A DNA stretch of 36,305 bases from Eimeria necatrix (lineage: Eukaryota; Apicomplexa; Conoidasida; Eucoccidiorida; Eimeriidae), in the NCBI RefSeq assembly GCF_000499385.1, contig NW_013653863.1, forward strand, positions 1 through 36,305. Reading direction: 5' to 3'. Under the pieces are notes generated by a model. It was not told where the DNA came from and made no database searches. It saw only the letters and a list, made by a program, of their open reading frames with translations. The position numbers and the translations under genes were made by a program. This document shows positions 23,999 through 32,840 of this stretch, piece by piece (the first letter of the stretch is position 1; each line of letters opens with the position of its first letter).

Positions 23999-24139
23999 GG
24001 GGGTGAACTGGCCTTTCCCCAGCGGGTGTGCCTCGACAGCAACAGATCATTTCCTGTCAGTTTATTTTCAAGAAGATCTCCTTGGCGGTGCTGCTGCGCA
24101 AGAGCCAGTCGCATTGACCACGGCTAACTGGGGCTAGCG

Positions 24140-24147
24140 CTCCTGCA

Positions 24148-24186
<39 letters not shown>

Positions 24187-24300
24187 TGTTGCTGCTGCCG
24201 CTGGATTTTGCTGCTGCTGCTGGGTGCTGCTGCTTCTGCTGGATGCTGCTGCGGCTGCTGGAGGTTGCTGCTGCTGCTGGATGCTGCTGCTGCTGCTGGC
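24140..24300. repeat. Imperfect CTG-based minisatellite
   Basis: CTG runs are punctuated by GGAT, GGGT and GGAG, giving an irregular unit of roughly 21-36 bp such as GCTGCTGGATGCTGCTGC. Frames are open on both strands but differ in composition from piece to piece, and no gene is called. Confidence 0.65.
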
Positions 24301-24915
24301 GCTTTCTGTGCCGCTGCTCAGAGCCTCGCGTTGGCTAGCTAGCTTGCATGCATGCGGCCTTGTCTGTGGTTTGCAAATTGCTGCTTGGCTAGCTTGGGCC
24401 AAGACTTGAGGCGCAAAGGCAAACAAATGGAGCAGCGCAGCAGCAGCAGCAGCTGCTGCTGCTGCTGCATCAGCAAAGCCACTTTCAGCAGACCGGAGTG
24501 GGGGCTGTGTCTGAGCTGCTGCAGGCCGTTCTTGAGTCCAGTAGATGTCTATTCATATATGGAATACATCTACTATATGCTGCTGCAGCACTGGTAGAGA
24601 TGCTGCAGCAGCAGCTGCAGCAGCAGCAGACGCAACAGCAGCAGGTGCAGCAGCAGCAGAGGCGCCGAAGAAGGCTTTCTGGGGTCGAACTCACTGCCGC
24701 ATTCTTGCGCAAGCAGCAGCATGTGTCTTGCTGCTTCTCATTCTGTTTTTTATTTATTTTTAATTTAATACTATTAGTCCTTTAGGAAGTTTTAAATAGT
24801 TGTAAAGAAGCACAAGTGCAGCAAAAGCTGCTAAGTAAGTGCTGCAGCACTTTTATTAGGCCCGCGAGAGCGGGACCAAAGAGCTGCAGCAAAGTATGTA
24901 GGCCCCCCAAAAGCT

Positions 24916-25060
24916 CAGCAGCTGCAGCAGCTGCAGCAGCTGCAGCAGCTGCAGCAGCTGCAGCAGCTGCGCTTTTGGAGGCCCCTGCTGCAGCTGCTGC
25001 AGCAGCTGCTGCTGCAGCTGCTGCAGCTGCTGTGTCCGCTGCAGCTGCTGCAGCTGCAGC
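24916..25060. repeat. Inverted pair of CAGCAGCTG arrays
   Basis: Six perfect 9-bp CAGCAGCTG units occupy 24916-24969. After a short unique spacer (GCGCTTTTGGAGGCCCC near 24969-24985), 24986-25060 is mainly the reverse-complement unit CAGCTGCTG. The two blocks can pair over tens of bases. All frames are open through them, so the open frame at 24816-25145 is not evidence of a gene. Confidence 0.75.
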
Positions 25061-25249
25061 GCCTCGTGGTCTTTGCCCGTGCTGTGTGCTCCGGTGTCTA
25101 GACAGCCTGTGGCTGGGCCTTGAGGCTGCAGCGGCAAAAGAATGAAGTGCAAACTTGAATAATAAAATATATTATTTACTAATGTTGTTTTTGAATAATA
25201 ATAAAATATATTTATTTTAATTAATTTAATTTGTTTTTTTATTTTCTAG

Positions 25250-25461
25250 CTAAGAAGGCAACAACAGGCAAGCACGAGGTGCCAGCTGGAAAGCCGGGCT
25301 TGCTTGTTGCTGCTGCGTTCTCTTCTGCCCGGTGTGCTGCTGCTGCTGCTGCTGCTGCCGCTTTGGCTGCTGCTGCTGCTGCTGCTGCTCTGAACATAGC
25401 CCTCAGCTGCCAGCGGCTGCGGCAGCTGAAAGTGATCAAGCTCGACAGCCTGTTCATCTAG
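25250..25461 (+). CDS. Possible terminal exon of an unidentified gene
   Basis: An AT-rich stretch (25150-25245) ends in TTTTTTATTTTCTAG|, a convincing acceptor at 25249. The frame after it reads KKATTGKHEVPAGKPG, then poly-Ala, then a non-repetitive end LNIALSCQRLRQLKVIKLDS and a stop at 25459-25461. The last 22 residues have a leucine-rich, amphipathic look. I cannot connect it to a convincing upstream exon or name a family, so it may be chance. Confidence 0.25.
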
Positions 25462-25611
25462 CTAGCTAGAACTGGCTAGCCACAGCTAGCTAGACACGGC
25501 TAGCTAGATACAGTTAGCTAGCTACAGCTAGCTAGCTCCGGATAGCTAGCCACGGGCAGCTAGCCACAGCCAGCTAGCTACGGTAAGCCAGCAACAGCTA
25601 GCTAGCCACAG
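25462..25611. repeat. 14-bp CTAGC minisatellite
   Basis: About eleven copies of a 14-bp unit with consensus CTAGCTAGCCACAG follow each other. The second copy has lost four bases (25476-25485). It contains no CAG run. Because CTAG and GCTAGC are self-complementary and contain TAG, it is closed to translation in several frames and is surely non-coding. Confidence 0.85.
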
Positions 25612-25787
25612 CAACAGCGGGCTTCCATGGGAGCCGCAGCAGCAGCAAAATGGAAAAGAAGCAACAGACTTTTTAACTAATAAATGAGGCCAACAAGGCC
25701 GAGCACAGGCTGGGCAAAGAAGTTTTGCTGCTGCTGCAGCATTAAGAGGCAAAGTGGGAAAAAGAAGCAGCAAGAAGCCGCAGCGGT

Positions 25788-25886
25788 CGCAGCAGCAGCA
25801 GCAATAGCAGCAGCAGCAGCAATAGCAGCAGCAGCAGCAATAGCAGCAGCAGCAGCAATAGCAGCAGCAGCAGCAGCAGCAGCAAT
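25788..25886 (+). repeat. 18-bp repeat (CAG)n-CAAT
   Basis: AAT triplets at 25803, 25821, 25839 and 25857 are exactly 18 bases apart, each separated by AGCAGCAGCAGCAGC-type runs. The array then ends in a longer pure CAG run before AATTCAATGACC. Confidence 0.8.
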
Positions 25887-26073
25887 TCAATGACCTAACC
25901 CTGCTTGTAGCCTTGACCGTAGGGAGACACACAAGAGTGAGTACCACTGCTCTCCCTTCTGCTGCTGCTGCTGCTGTTGCCGCTGCTGCTGTTGCTGCCT
26001 CCGCAGCAGCAGCTGCTGCTGTTTTTGCTGCTGCTGCTCTTGCAATTATACACAAAATGCCTAGGAAAGCGCT

Positions 26074-26177
26074 TGGGGGCCCCTCAGAGGGCCCCCTCAG
26101 TGACCTGGGGGCCCCCCAGCTAGCGTTTCCCCCAGGGGCCCCCCAGGGGCCCCCCAGGGGCCCCCGGGGGGCCCCAC
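26074..26177. repeat. Non-coding GGGGCCCC palindrome cluster
   Basis: GGGGGCCCC-type palindromes are packed here, including a tandem 11-bp unit CAGGGGCCCCC at about 26132-26165. It lies 230 bases upstream of the ATG at 26403 and has no protein-like frame on the plus strand. Strong self-complementarity suggests hairpins or four-stranded DNA. Confidence 0.75.
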
Positions 26178-26253
26178 CACCCCAAAACAACCCCCCAGTA
26201 CCCTCGTCTGGTGCAGCCGCTGAGCAGCAAATAAATATTCCTTTTTATGTTTT

Positions 26254-26397
26254 TGAGGGTTTTAGGGTTTTAAATTACTTTATTTTGCTGCTGTGGACTC
26301 CAAACCCTCTCGACCGAGGCTCTAAACCCTCGACTCGGCCGGGGCTGCAGCAGGCACCATTTTAGGGTTTGGAGAAGAGGGTTTGAGTCGAGGGTTT
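26254..26397 (+). promoter_or_regulatory. Telomere-like heptamers and interleaved inverted repeats upstream of the 26403 gene
   Basis: GAGGGTTTTAGGGTTTT (26254-26270) is followed by AAACCCT words on one side and AGGGTTT words on the other. Two perfect inverted repeats result: CTCCAAACCCT (26298-26308) with AGGGTTTGGAG (26364-26374), and AAACCCTCGACTC (26324-26336) with GAGTCGAGGGTTT (26385-26397). The second arm ends six bases before the ATG at 26403. Plausibly a 5' UTR or promoter element; its function is inference. Confidence 0.45.
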
Positions 26398-26402
26398 TGA
26401 AA

Positions 26403-26436
26403 ATGGAAAACATGGATGAGGATGCACCTTTGGAGG

Positions 26437-26469
<33 letters not shown>

Positions 26470-26817
26470 TCAGCGAAGGTCCTGCTGCTGCTGCTGTTGC
26501 TGCTGCAGCAGGTAGCGCAGCAGACACTGCAGCGGCAGTAGCAGCAGCAGAAGAGCCTGCTGCAGAGGATAATGCAGCAGAAAATAAACCCAAGGGTGAG
26601 TCGGCCGCAGCAGCAGCACACACAGACGGAGGCGCAGCAGCAGCGGCAGCAGCAGCAGCACCAGCCGCAGCAGCAGCAGCAGCAGAAGATGAGTGGGGCT
26701 TGTTCGGAGGCCAGGACCCCTTAGAAGCGGACATAGATTTCGAAGGCGTTCCTGCAGCAGCAGCAGCAGCAGCAGGTGAGGAGCAGCAGAAGGATGGCGA
26801 GGCAGCCGCAGGCCCAT

Positions 26818-26857
<40 letters not shown>

Positions 26858-27699
26858 TTTCGACGAGGCCTGCTGCAGCAGCAAACTGAGCTACGCCCTG
26901 GGCCTGGCTGTGGGGCCCATCTGCTGGGAGCCCCCAAATGAGGTTCAGCTCTTTGCAGCAAAAGCGAAGCAAAGAGAAGTGGCAGCAGCAGCAAGTGAGA
27001 ATTTAAAAATAAATTTTAATTTTTGTCTTTTTAATCTTTTAATTCCATTTTTATTTTCTTTTACTTCCTTTTGTCTCCTTCTATTCATTTCCCTGTCACT
27101 TTGCTGCTGCAGCATTCTTTGTGTGCTGCTTTGAGCGCTCATTGCTTCTCTTTGCTGCTGCCGCTGCTGTTGCGCTTGCTGCTGCTGCTGCTGCTGCTGC
27201 AGCACTGCTGCAGCAGCAGCCACCGGAAGTGCGGGCTTCGCTGCAGCGGCGGCTGCAGCGCATGCAGGAGAAGGCGAAGCTGCTGCTGCCGTTTCATCCG
27301 CTGCCGCCTTGCAAGCTGCTGCCAGTTCCAGAGGCGCTGCTGCAGCAGCAGGAGGAGCAGCAGCAGCAGGAGCAGCAGCAGCAGCAGCAGCAGCAGGAGC
27401 AGCAGCAGCAGGAGAAGGAGCAGTCTGCCCACTCTCCTGACGGTGTTGCTGCAGCACTCGTGGAGAATGAAGGTGCAGCAGCAGCAGCAGCTGCTGCTGC
27501 TGCTGCAACTGATGCTTCTGCTTCTGCTGCTCCTGCTTCAAGTCAGCCCGGGGCAGCAGCAGCAAGTGCCGCAGCAGCAGCAGCAACAACTGCAGCAGAA
27601 TCAGAAGCATCAGCAGCAGGAGACTCCGCCAACAGCCAAACGGCCTCCGGAGGGACCCCCAAAAAGTCTGAGCCTGCTGCAGCAGCAAAAACCCCAAAC

Positions 27700-27731
<32 letters not shown>

Positions 27732-28193
27732 CACAGCAGCAGCAGTGAAGCGGCACTTAAAAGTTGTGAGGGAGCAGCAGCAGCAAATCAGGCGGCTGCA
27801 GCCCCACGATATACTCTTTGGCCACATCTACAGCAAACTGAAGGTAGCTTGCTGCTGCTGCTGCTGCTGCTGCAGCTGCTGCTGCTGCTGCAGTTGCTGC
27901 TGCAGCTGCTGCTGCAGCTGCTGCTGCCGTTGCTGCTCTCTTGGTTGGTATTGGAGCTCCACTGGTTGCTGTTGCTGGCGGCCTTTTCCGTGCTGCTGCT
28001 GCGCCCTCCCTTGCTGCTGTTTCTGTTGCTGCTGCTGCTGCTCTGCTTTTGCTGCTGCTGCTGCTGCTGCTGCTTTTTCTTTGCTGCTAGCCTCCGCTCC
28101 ACCTTCCGTCTGCCCCTGTATTGGCAGCAGCACTGGCTGCTGCAACATTGGCTGCTGCTGCTGCTGGCTTGCTGGCCCCGCTCCCAGCTTTTG

Positions 28194-28257
<64 letters not shown>

Positions 28258-28718
28258 GCTTGCTGCAGGCGCTTTTCCCCGAGCGGCCTGATGGGAGTTT
28301 GTATGAAATGGCAAAAGCTGCTGTTGCAGCAGCAAAGAGCAGCGGGCTTTCGCACATAGTGCAGGTGCTGCTGCTGCTTTGTCTTTTATCTTTTTAATTC
28401 TTTTTATTCTTTTTTATTTCTTTTTGTCTTTTTAATTTCTTTTTATCTTTTTATTTTGTTGCTTTTTAATCTTTTTAATTCTTTTTATCCTTTTATTTCT
28501 TTTTTTAATTTCTTTTTATCTTTTTATTTTGTTGCTTTTTAATCTTTTTAATTCTTTTTATTCTTTTATTTCTTTTTTTCTTTTTTAATTTCTTTTTATC
28601 TTTTTATTTTATTGCTTTTTAATTTCCTGCTGCAGCTGCATCTCTTCCACTCTTTTGGACCTCTTGCTCTTTTTGCTGCTGCTGCTGTGTCCCTACTGTG
28701 TCTTTTGCCCGCAAACTA

Positions 28719-28759
<41 letters not shown>

Positions 28760-29009
28760 ATTTCCTTTTGCTGTCAAAAGCAAAAGCTGCTTTTTGTGTC
28801 TCCTTTTGCAGTCTCTGTCTTTTTGTTTTTATTTTTATTTTTCTTTTTTGTCTCCTTTTTGTTTTTATTTCTTTTTGCTTAAGTTCTTGTCCCTTCGAAT
28901 CCCGCTGTTGCTGCTGCTGCTGCTGCTGCAGTAGCTGCTGCAGTAGCTGCAGCTGCTGCAATATCCGCTGCTGCTTTAATAGCCGCTTCTGCTGCTGTTG
29001 CAAAAATCT

Positions 29010-29040
<31 letters not shown>

Positions 29041-29392
29041 AGGGGCTGAAGCGGAAGGCAGCAGCGGCGGAGGCGCAAAGAAGTAAGAAAAACAGAACAG
29101 AGAAATGAAGGGAGCTGCAGTAGCTGCTGCTGCTGGAGTAGCTTTTGCTGCTGCAGCTGCTGCTGCTGCAGCTGCTGCTGCTGCAGCTGCTGCAGCTGCT
29201 GCAGCTGCTGCTACGGGGGCGTAGGAAGAAAAGGCAAAGCAGAAAGCAGCAGCTAAAAAGACAGACAAAAACTTAATATGAAAAGCCCAGCAGCAGCAAA
29301 GTCTTCTTTGCTTCTCTTTTGCTGCAGCACGACTCGAAGCCCGCCTTGTGTTGGAAAGAAAGAAATGCAAAGCTGCGCACACGCCCGCCTGA
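26403..29392 (+). CDS. Probable five-exon gene, Gln/Ala-rich protein with basic C-terminus, function unknown
   Basis: Proposed exons: 26403-26994, 27203-27843, 28269-28364, 29043-29082, 29328-29392 (TGA), giving 477 residues with phase kept at every GT-AG junction. The N-terminus is acidic, MENMDEDAPLEGQQ. Exon 1 also contains DEWGLFGGQDPLEADIDFEG and SYALGLAVGPICWEPPNEVQ. Exon 2 contains PPEVRASLQRRLQRMQEKAK and ends REQQQQIRRLQPHDILFGHI then YSKLK. Exon 3 reads ALFPERPDGSLYEMAKAAVA through GLSHIVQ. Exons 4-5 give GLKRKAAAAEAQR and TRLEARLVLERKKCKAAHTP, a basic helix. Introns are T-rich or CTG-rich with acceptors ending in CTGCAG. Alternatives exist: donor-like GTGAGT at 26596 and GTGAGG at 26776, an exon-4 read-through ending at 29108 (TGA), or direct joining of exon 3 to 29328 in phase 0 (HDSKPALCWKERNAKLRTRP). 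No family recognised; the basic end suggests nuclear or nucleic-acid association. Confidence 0.5.
28434..28625 (+). repeat. T-rich intronic minisatellite, about 73-80 bp period
   Basis: The word AATTTCTTTTTATCTTTTTA starts at 28434, 28507 and 28587, each time followed by TTTTGTTGCTTTTTAATC or a close variant. The sense strand is nearly pure pyrimidine apart from regular A residues. It lies in the third intron of the proposed 26403 gene. Confidence 0.75.
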
Positions 29393-29399
29393 AGCAGCA

Positions 29400-29440
<41 letters not shown>

Positions 29441-30225
29441 GCGACCAGCAGCAGCAGCAAGACTAGCAGCAGCAGCAAGACCAGCAGCAGCGGCTGCAGG
29501 ACCAGCAGCAGGGTCAGCAGCAGCAGCAGCAGCAGCAGTGTTGCCGGCACAGAACAGCTCTACATCTGCTGCGGCAGCACAGGCAGCTGCAGCAGAGGAA
29601 GCCAGAACGCCTAGCGCATCCAGTCCCCGTTGCAGCAGCAGCAGCAGCAAAGCGGATTTTGCTGCAGCAGCAGCAGCAGCAGCAAAACTGGAAGCTGCCA
29701 ATGGCCACCTCCGGCCCTTTAAATGAAGAAACTTTGAAAAGACAAAAAGAGTCTGTTGGAGAAGCGGCAGCAGCTGCTGATGCTGCAGCCCCACTTGCTG
29801 CAACAGCCTGTTGCTGCTGCAGCTGCAGCAGCAGCAGCAGCTGCTGCTGCAGCAGGGGTCCAGGCAAACTTTGCCCTTAGACACCCTTGCGGCTGCGGAA
29901 GAGCAAAAGTGTCTTTTTTTCTTTTTATAAAAACAAGTAAAACACTTTATAATTATATTATTATAATTATATTATTTGTAGACTTGGAAAATAAAAAGTT
30001 ATTTATAACTAAAAACAAAAACTAGACAAGACACCGGCAGGCGGCTCTCTTCTTGCTGCTGTGCTGCATGCAGCGCTGCATGCGCTGCAGCAGCAGCTCC
30101 AAAGCGCATGCAGCGCTGCAGCAGCAGCTCCAAACTGTTTATTTGTTTACACATGAGGGATTTGCTGCTTAGCCATTCTGTACTGCAGCAAATGGATACC
30201 CTGTGGGGCCTGCTGGCGAGAAAAG

Positions 30226-30267
<42 letters not shown>

Positions 30268-30386
30268 GCTGCTGCTGCTACAACGCCGACTACCTACAAT
30301 ATGGCTGCCCTCAGGGTCAAATGAGAGCAGCAGCAGCAGCAGGAGAAGCTGCAGCAGCAGAAGCTGCAGCAGCAGCGGCAATGGGC
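29393..30386. other. Intergenic region between convergent genes
   Basis: CAG runs fill 29393-29860 and are open in all frames without protein-like content that persists in one frame. An AT-rich stretch with TTATAATTATATTATT words lies at 29925-30020. A palindrome and direct repeats follow at 30066-30134. From 30225 CTG and then CAG runs precede the helicase stop codon. No gene supported. Confidence 0.5.
30066..30134. repeat. 18-bp perfect palindrome and 31-bp-period direct repeat
   Basis: GCATGCAGCGCTGCATGC (30066-30083) is a perfect 18-bp palindrome. The 21-bp word starting CGCTGCAGCAGCAG and ending CTCCAAA occurs at 30083-30103 and again at 30114-30134. The GCATGCAGCGCTGCA half recurs between the two. 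Confidence 0.8.
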
Positions 30387-30592
30387 TTAAGGCTCCGAAA
30401 CACGCCAGAGTCTTCCCTCGTGGGGCACGCAGTAGTGCAGCTGCTGCAGCATCAGCTGCTGCTGCTGCAGCTGCTGGTACTGCTGCTGCAGCTTCAGCCT
30501 CTCTGCTGCTGAAGCCACTAAAGATATTACACAGCCCGGATTGCCCGCGCGGCCAACTCGCCCGCTGCGGTGCGCCAGCGAGAGTGCATCTG

Positions 30593-30637
<45 letters not shown>

Positions 30638-30798
30638 AGAAGCATTAGCAAGGCGCAGCAGCAGCAGCAGAAGACCTACCGACGCAAGATTCAGCAGTGC
30701 ATGCAGCCCCGCGCGCAGCAGCAGCGACACCACCGAGCTCAGCAGCAGCAACAGCAGGAATGTCCCAGCGCAGCAGCACGCAGCCCAGGCAACAAAGC

Positions 30799-30851
<53 letters not shown>

Positions 30852-30956
30852 ATACCGGTAGGGAGATCGAAGTTGATTGCGTGGGTAAGGAGGGGCAGAT
30901 CGAGCCCCCTTGCTGCTGTCTCAGAGGCGACGAGAACTGCAGCAGTGGCGGCTGTC

Positions 30957-30991
<35 letters not shown>

Positions 30992-31545
30992 CAGCTGCTG
31001 CATAGCAGCAACAGCAGCACGGCGCTCCCGCCCCTCTGCATCCCCCTGCAGCAAAAGGGACCTTTTGGGGCCCAAGCGAAGAGCCAGAGCTCGCTGGAGG
31101 TGTTCAGCAGCAAGCTGCAGCGCAGCAGCAGCAGCAGCAGCAGCAGCCTCAGTGAAGAGCTGGCTAGGGTTTAGGGTTTAGGGTTTAGGGTTTAGGGTTT
31201 GGGGGCTCACAGGGGATCTGCAAAACACAATGCAGCGCTTGTTCAAAGGCTCCGCCCGCAGCAGCAGCAGCAGCAGCGCCACTTTGTTGCAGTGCTGCGA
31301 AGACACCGCGAGGTGCAGCAAGTTGCTGGGCAGCGCTGCTGCTGCGCCTGCAGCAGCAGCAGCAGCAGCTGCTGCTGCTGCTGCTGCTGCAGCAGCAGCA
31401 GACCTCCCAAGGGCCCCTAATATCGCCTTCGGGGCCTCCCCCAAAGTAGCAGAAGCCAGCAGCAGCAGCGGCGAGCCCTTGCCGCCTCCGCTGCTGCTCA
31501 TGCTGCGCTGCAGCAACTCAGTGAGATCACCGAAGCGATCCCTTA

Positions 31546-31589
<44 letters not shown>

Positions 31590-31766
31590 CTGCTGCTGGT
31601 GCTAGTTCTGTTGGCGTTGCTGCTGCTGCTCTTGCTGCTCGCGACCTTGCTAGTGCTGCTCTTGCTGCTGCTCTTGCTGCTGCTGCTGCTGCAGAATGCG
31701 TCTGCTTCATCCACAACAACAAACTGCAGCGCATGCAGCTGCAAGGCTCCGGTCCCCTTGGGTCGT

Positions 31767-31802
<36 letters not shown>

Positions 31803-32156
31803 CTCGCTGCCTTGAGGCGCAGCAGCTGCAGCAGGCGGCCCGGAGTAGCAACAAGCACATTTGCTTTTTGCTGCCGCAGCCGCTGCAGCAGCAGCTGCGG
31901 GTTTGCGCCTCCAATCAGCAGCGCGGGCCTCACTGCAGCAGCACAGCAGCACGGGCCCGCAGCAGCAGCAGCAGCTGAGGCGCCGTCGGCAGCAGCAGCA
32001 GCAGCAGCGTGGCGCTGCTGCAGCAGTTTCTGCTGCTGCTGCACCTCGCTGCTGAGGCTGCAGCAAAGTCTGTACACTTGAGCTGCCACTTCTCTCGTGG
32101 GCGCCAAAACCAGCGCCCTAATGCCTCCCTTCACGCGAGACAAGCTGGCGCACACG

Positions 32157-32212
<56 letters not shown>

Positions 32213-32535
32213 ATGCTGCTGCTGCTGCTGCTGCTGCTGCTCATGCTGCTGCTGTGGCTGCTGCTGGTGCTGGTGCTGGTGCTCTTGCTGCTGCGGCAGC
32301 TGCTGATGCTGCTGCGGCAGCCGCAGCTGCTGCTGCATTAGCTGCTGCTGCTGCTGCAGGCGCTGCAGGTGCTGCTGCTGCTGCTGCAGGCGCTGCTGCT
32401 GCTCCTCTGCATGCGCCAGAAGCTGCTGAAAAATGGGAAGTACGTAGGCCAGCGTTTTCCCGCTGCCTGTGGGGCCCGGCAGCAGCAGCACATTGTCGCA
32501 TCTGCTTTTGCTGCTGCTGCCCCCGCCCTCTGCGG

Positions 32536-32569
<34 letters not shown>

Positions 32570-32713
32570 CAGCAGCGCAGCACGCTGCAGCGGCGAAAGA
32601 CATCTGATGCCGCCGCGCAGCAAAGAGCGCCGCAAAGAAGGCTGCAGCAGCAGCAAAGAGTCCTCGGCCCTGCTGCTGTTCTCGCCAGCAGCAGTTCCAT
32701 CCTGTCGCTCCTC

Positions 32714-32744
<31 letters not shown>

Positions 32745-32808
32745 AGTCCGAGAGACTCCGGCGCGATGTGAGGCAAGGTGTTCAAATCGACCACGCCATC
32801 GACTAGCA

Positions 32809-32840
<32 letters not shown>

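Larger units (their letters stand above)
21719..24120. other. Intergenic region, partly AT-rich
   Basis: No supported coding sequence. The 5' exon or promoter of the HAD gene (minus strand) should lie here, most likely between 21719 and about 22300, but I cannot place it. The middle is AT-rich (22300-23240), with a pyrimidine run at 22784-22813. GCATGCATGC occurs at 22366-22375 and GCATGCATGA at 22674-22683. From about 23600 CTG/CAG words return. Confidence 0.5.

Noticed and set aside
25788..25886. Regular spacing suggesting a CRISPR-like array
   Set aside because: The spacing comes from an 18-bp tandem repeat with no unique spacers, and the sequence is eukaryotic.
31178..31208. Helicase reading frame ending in SPQTLNPKP within the telomere repeat, as a truncated pseudogene
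   Set aside because: A GTGAGC donor lies just before the repeat, and the missing motifs V and VI follow in phase-compatible exons, so this is intron read-through.
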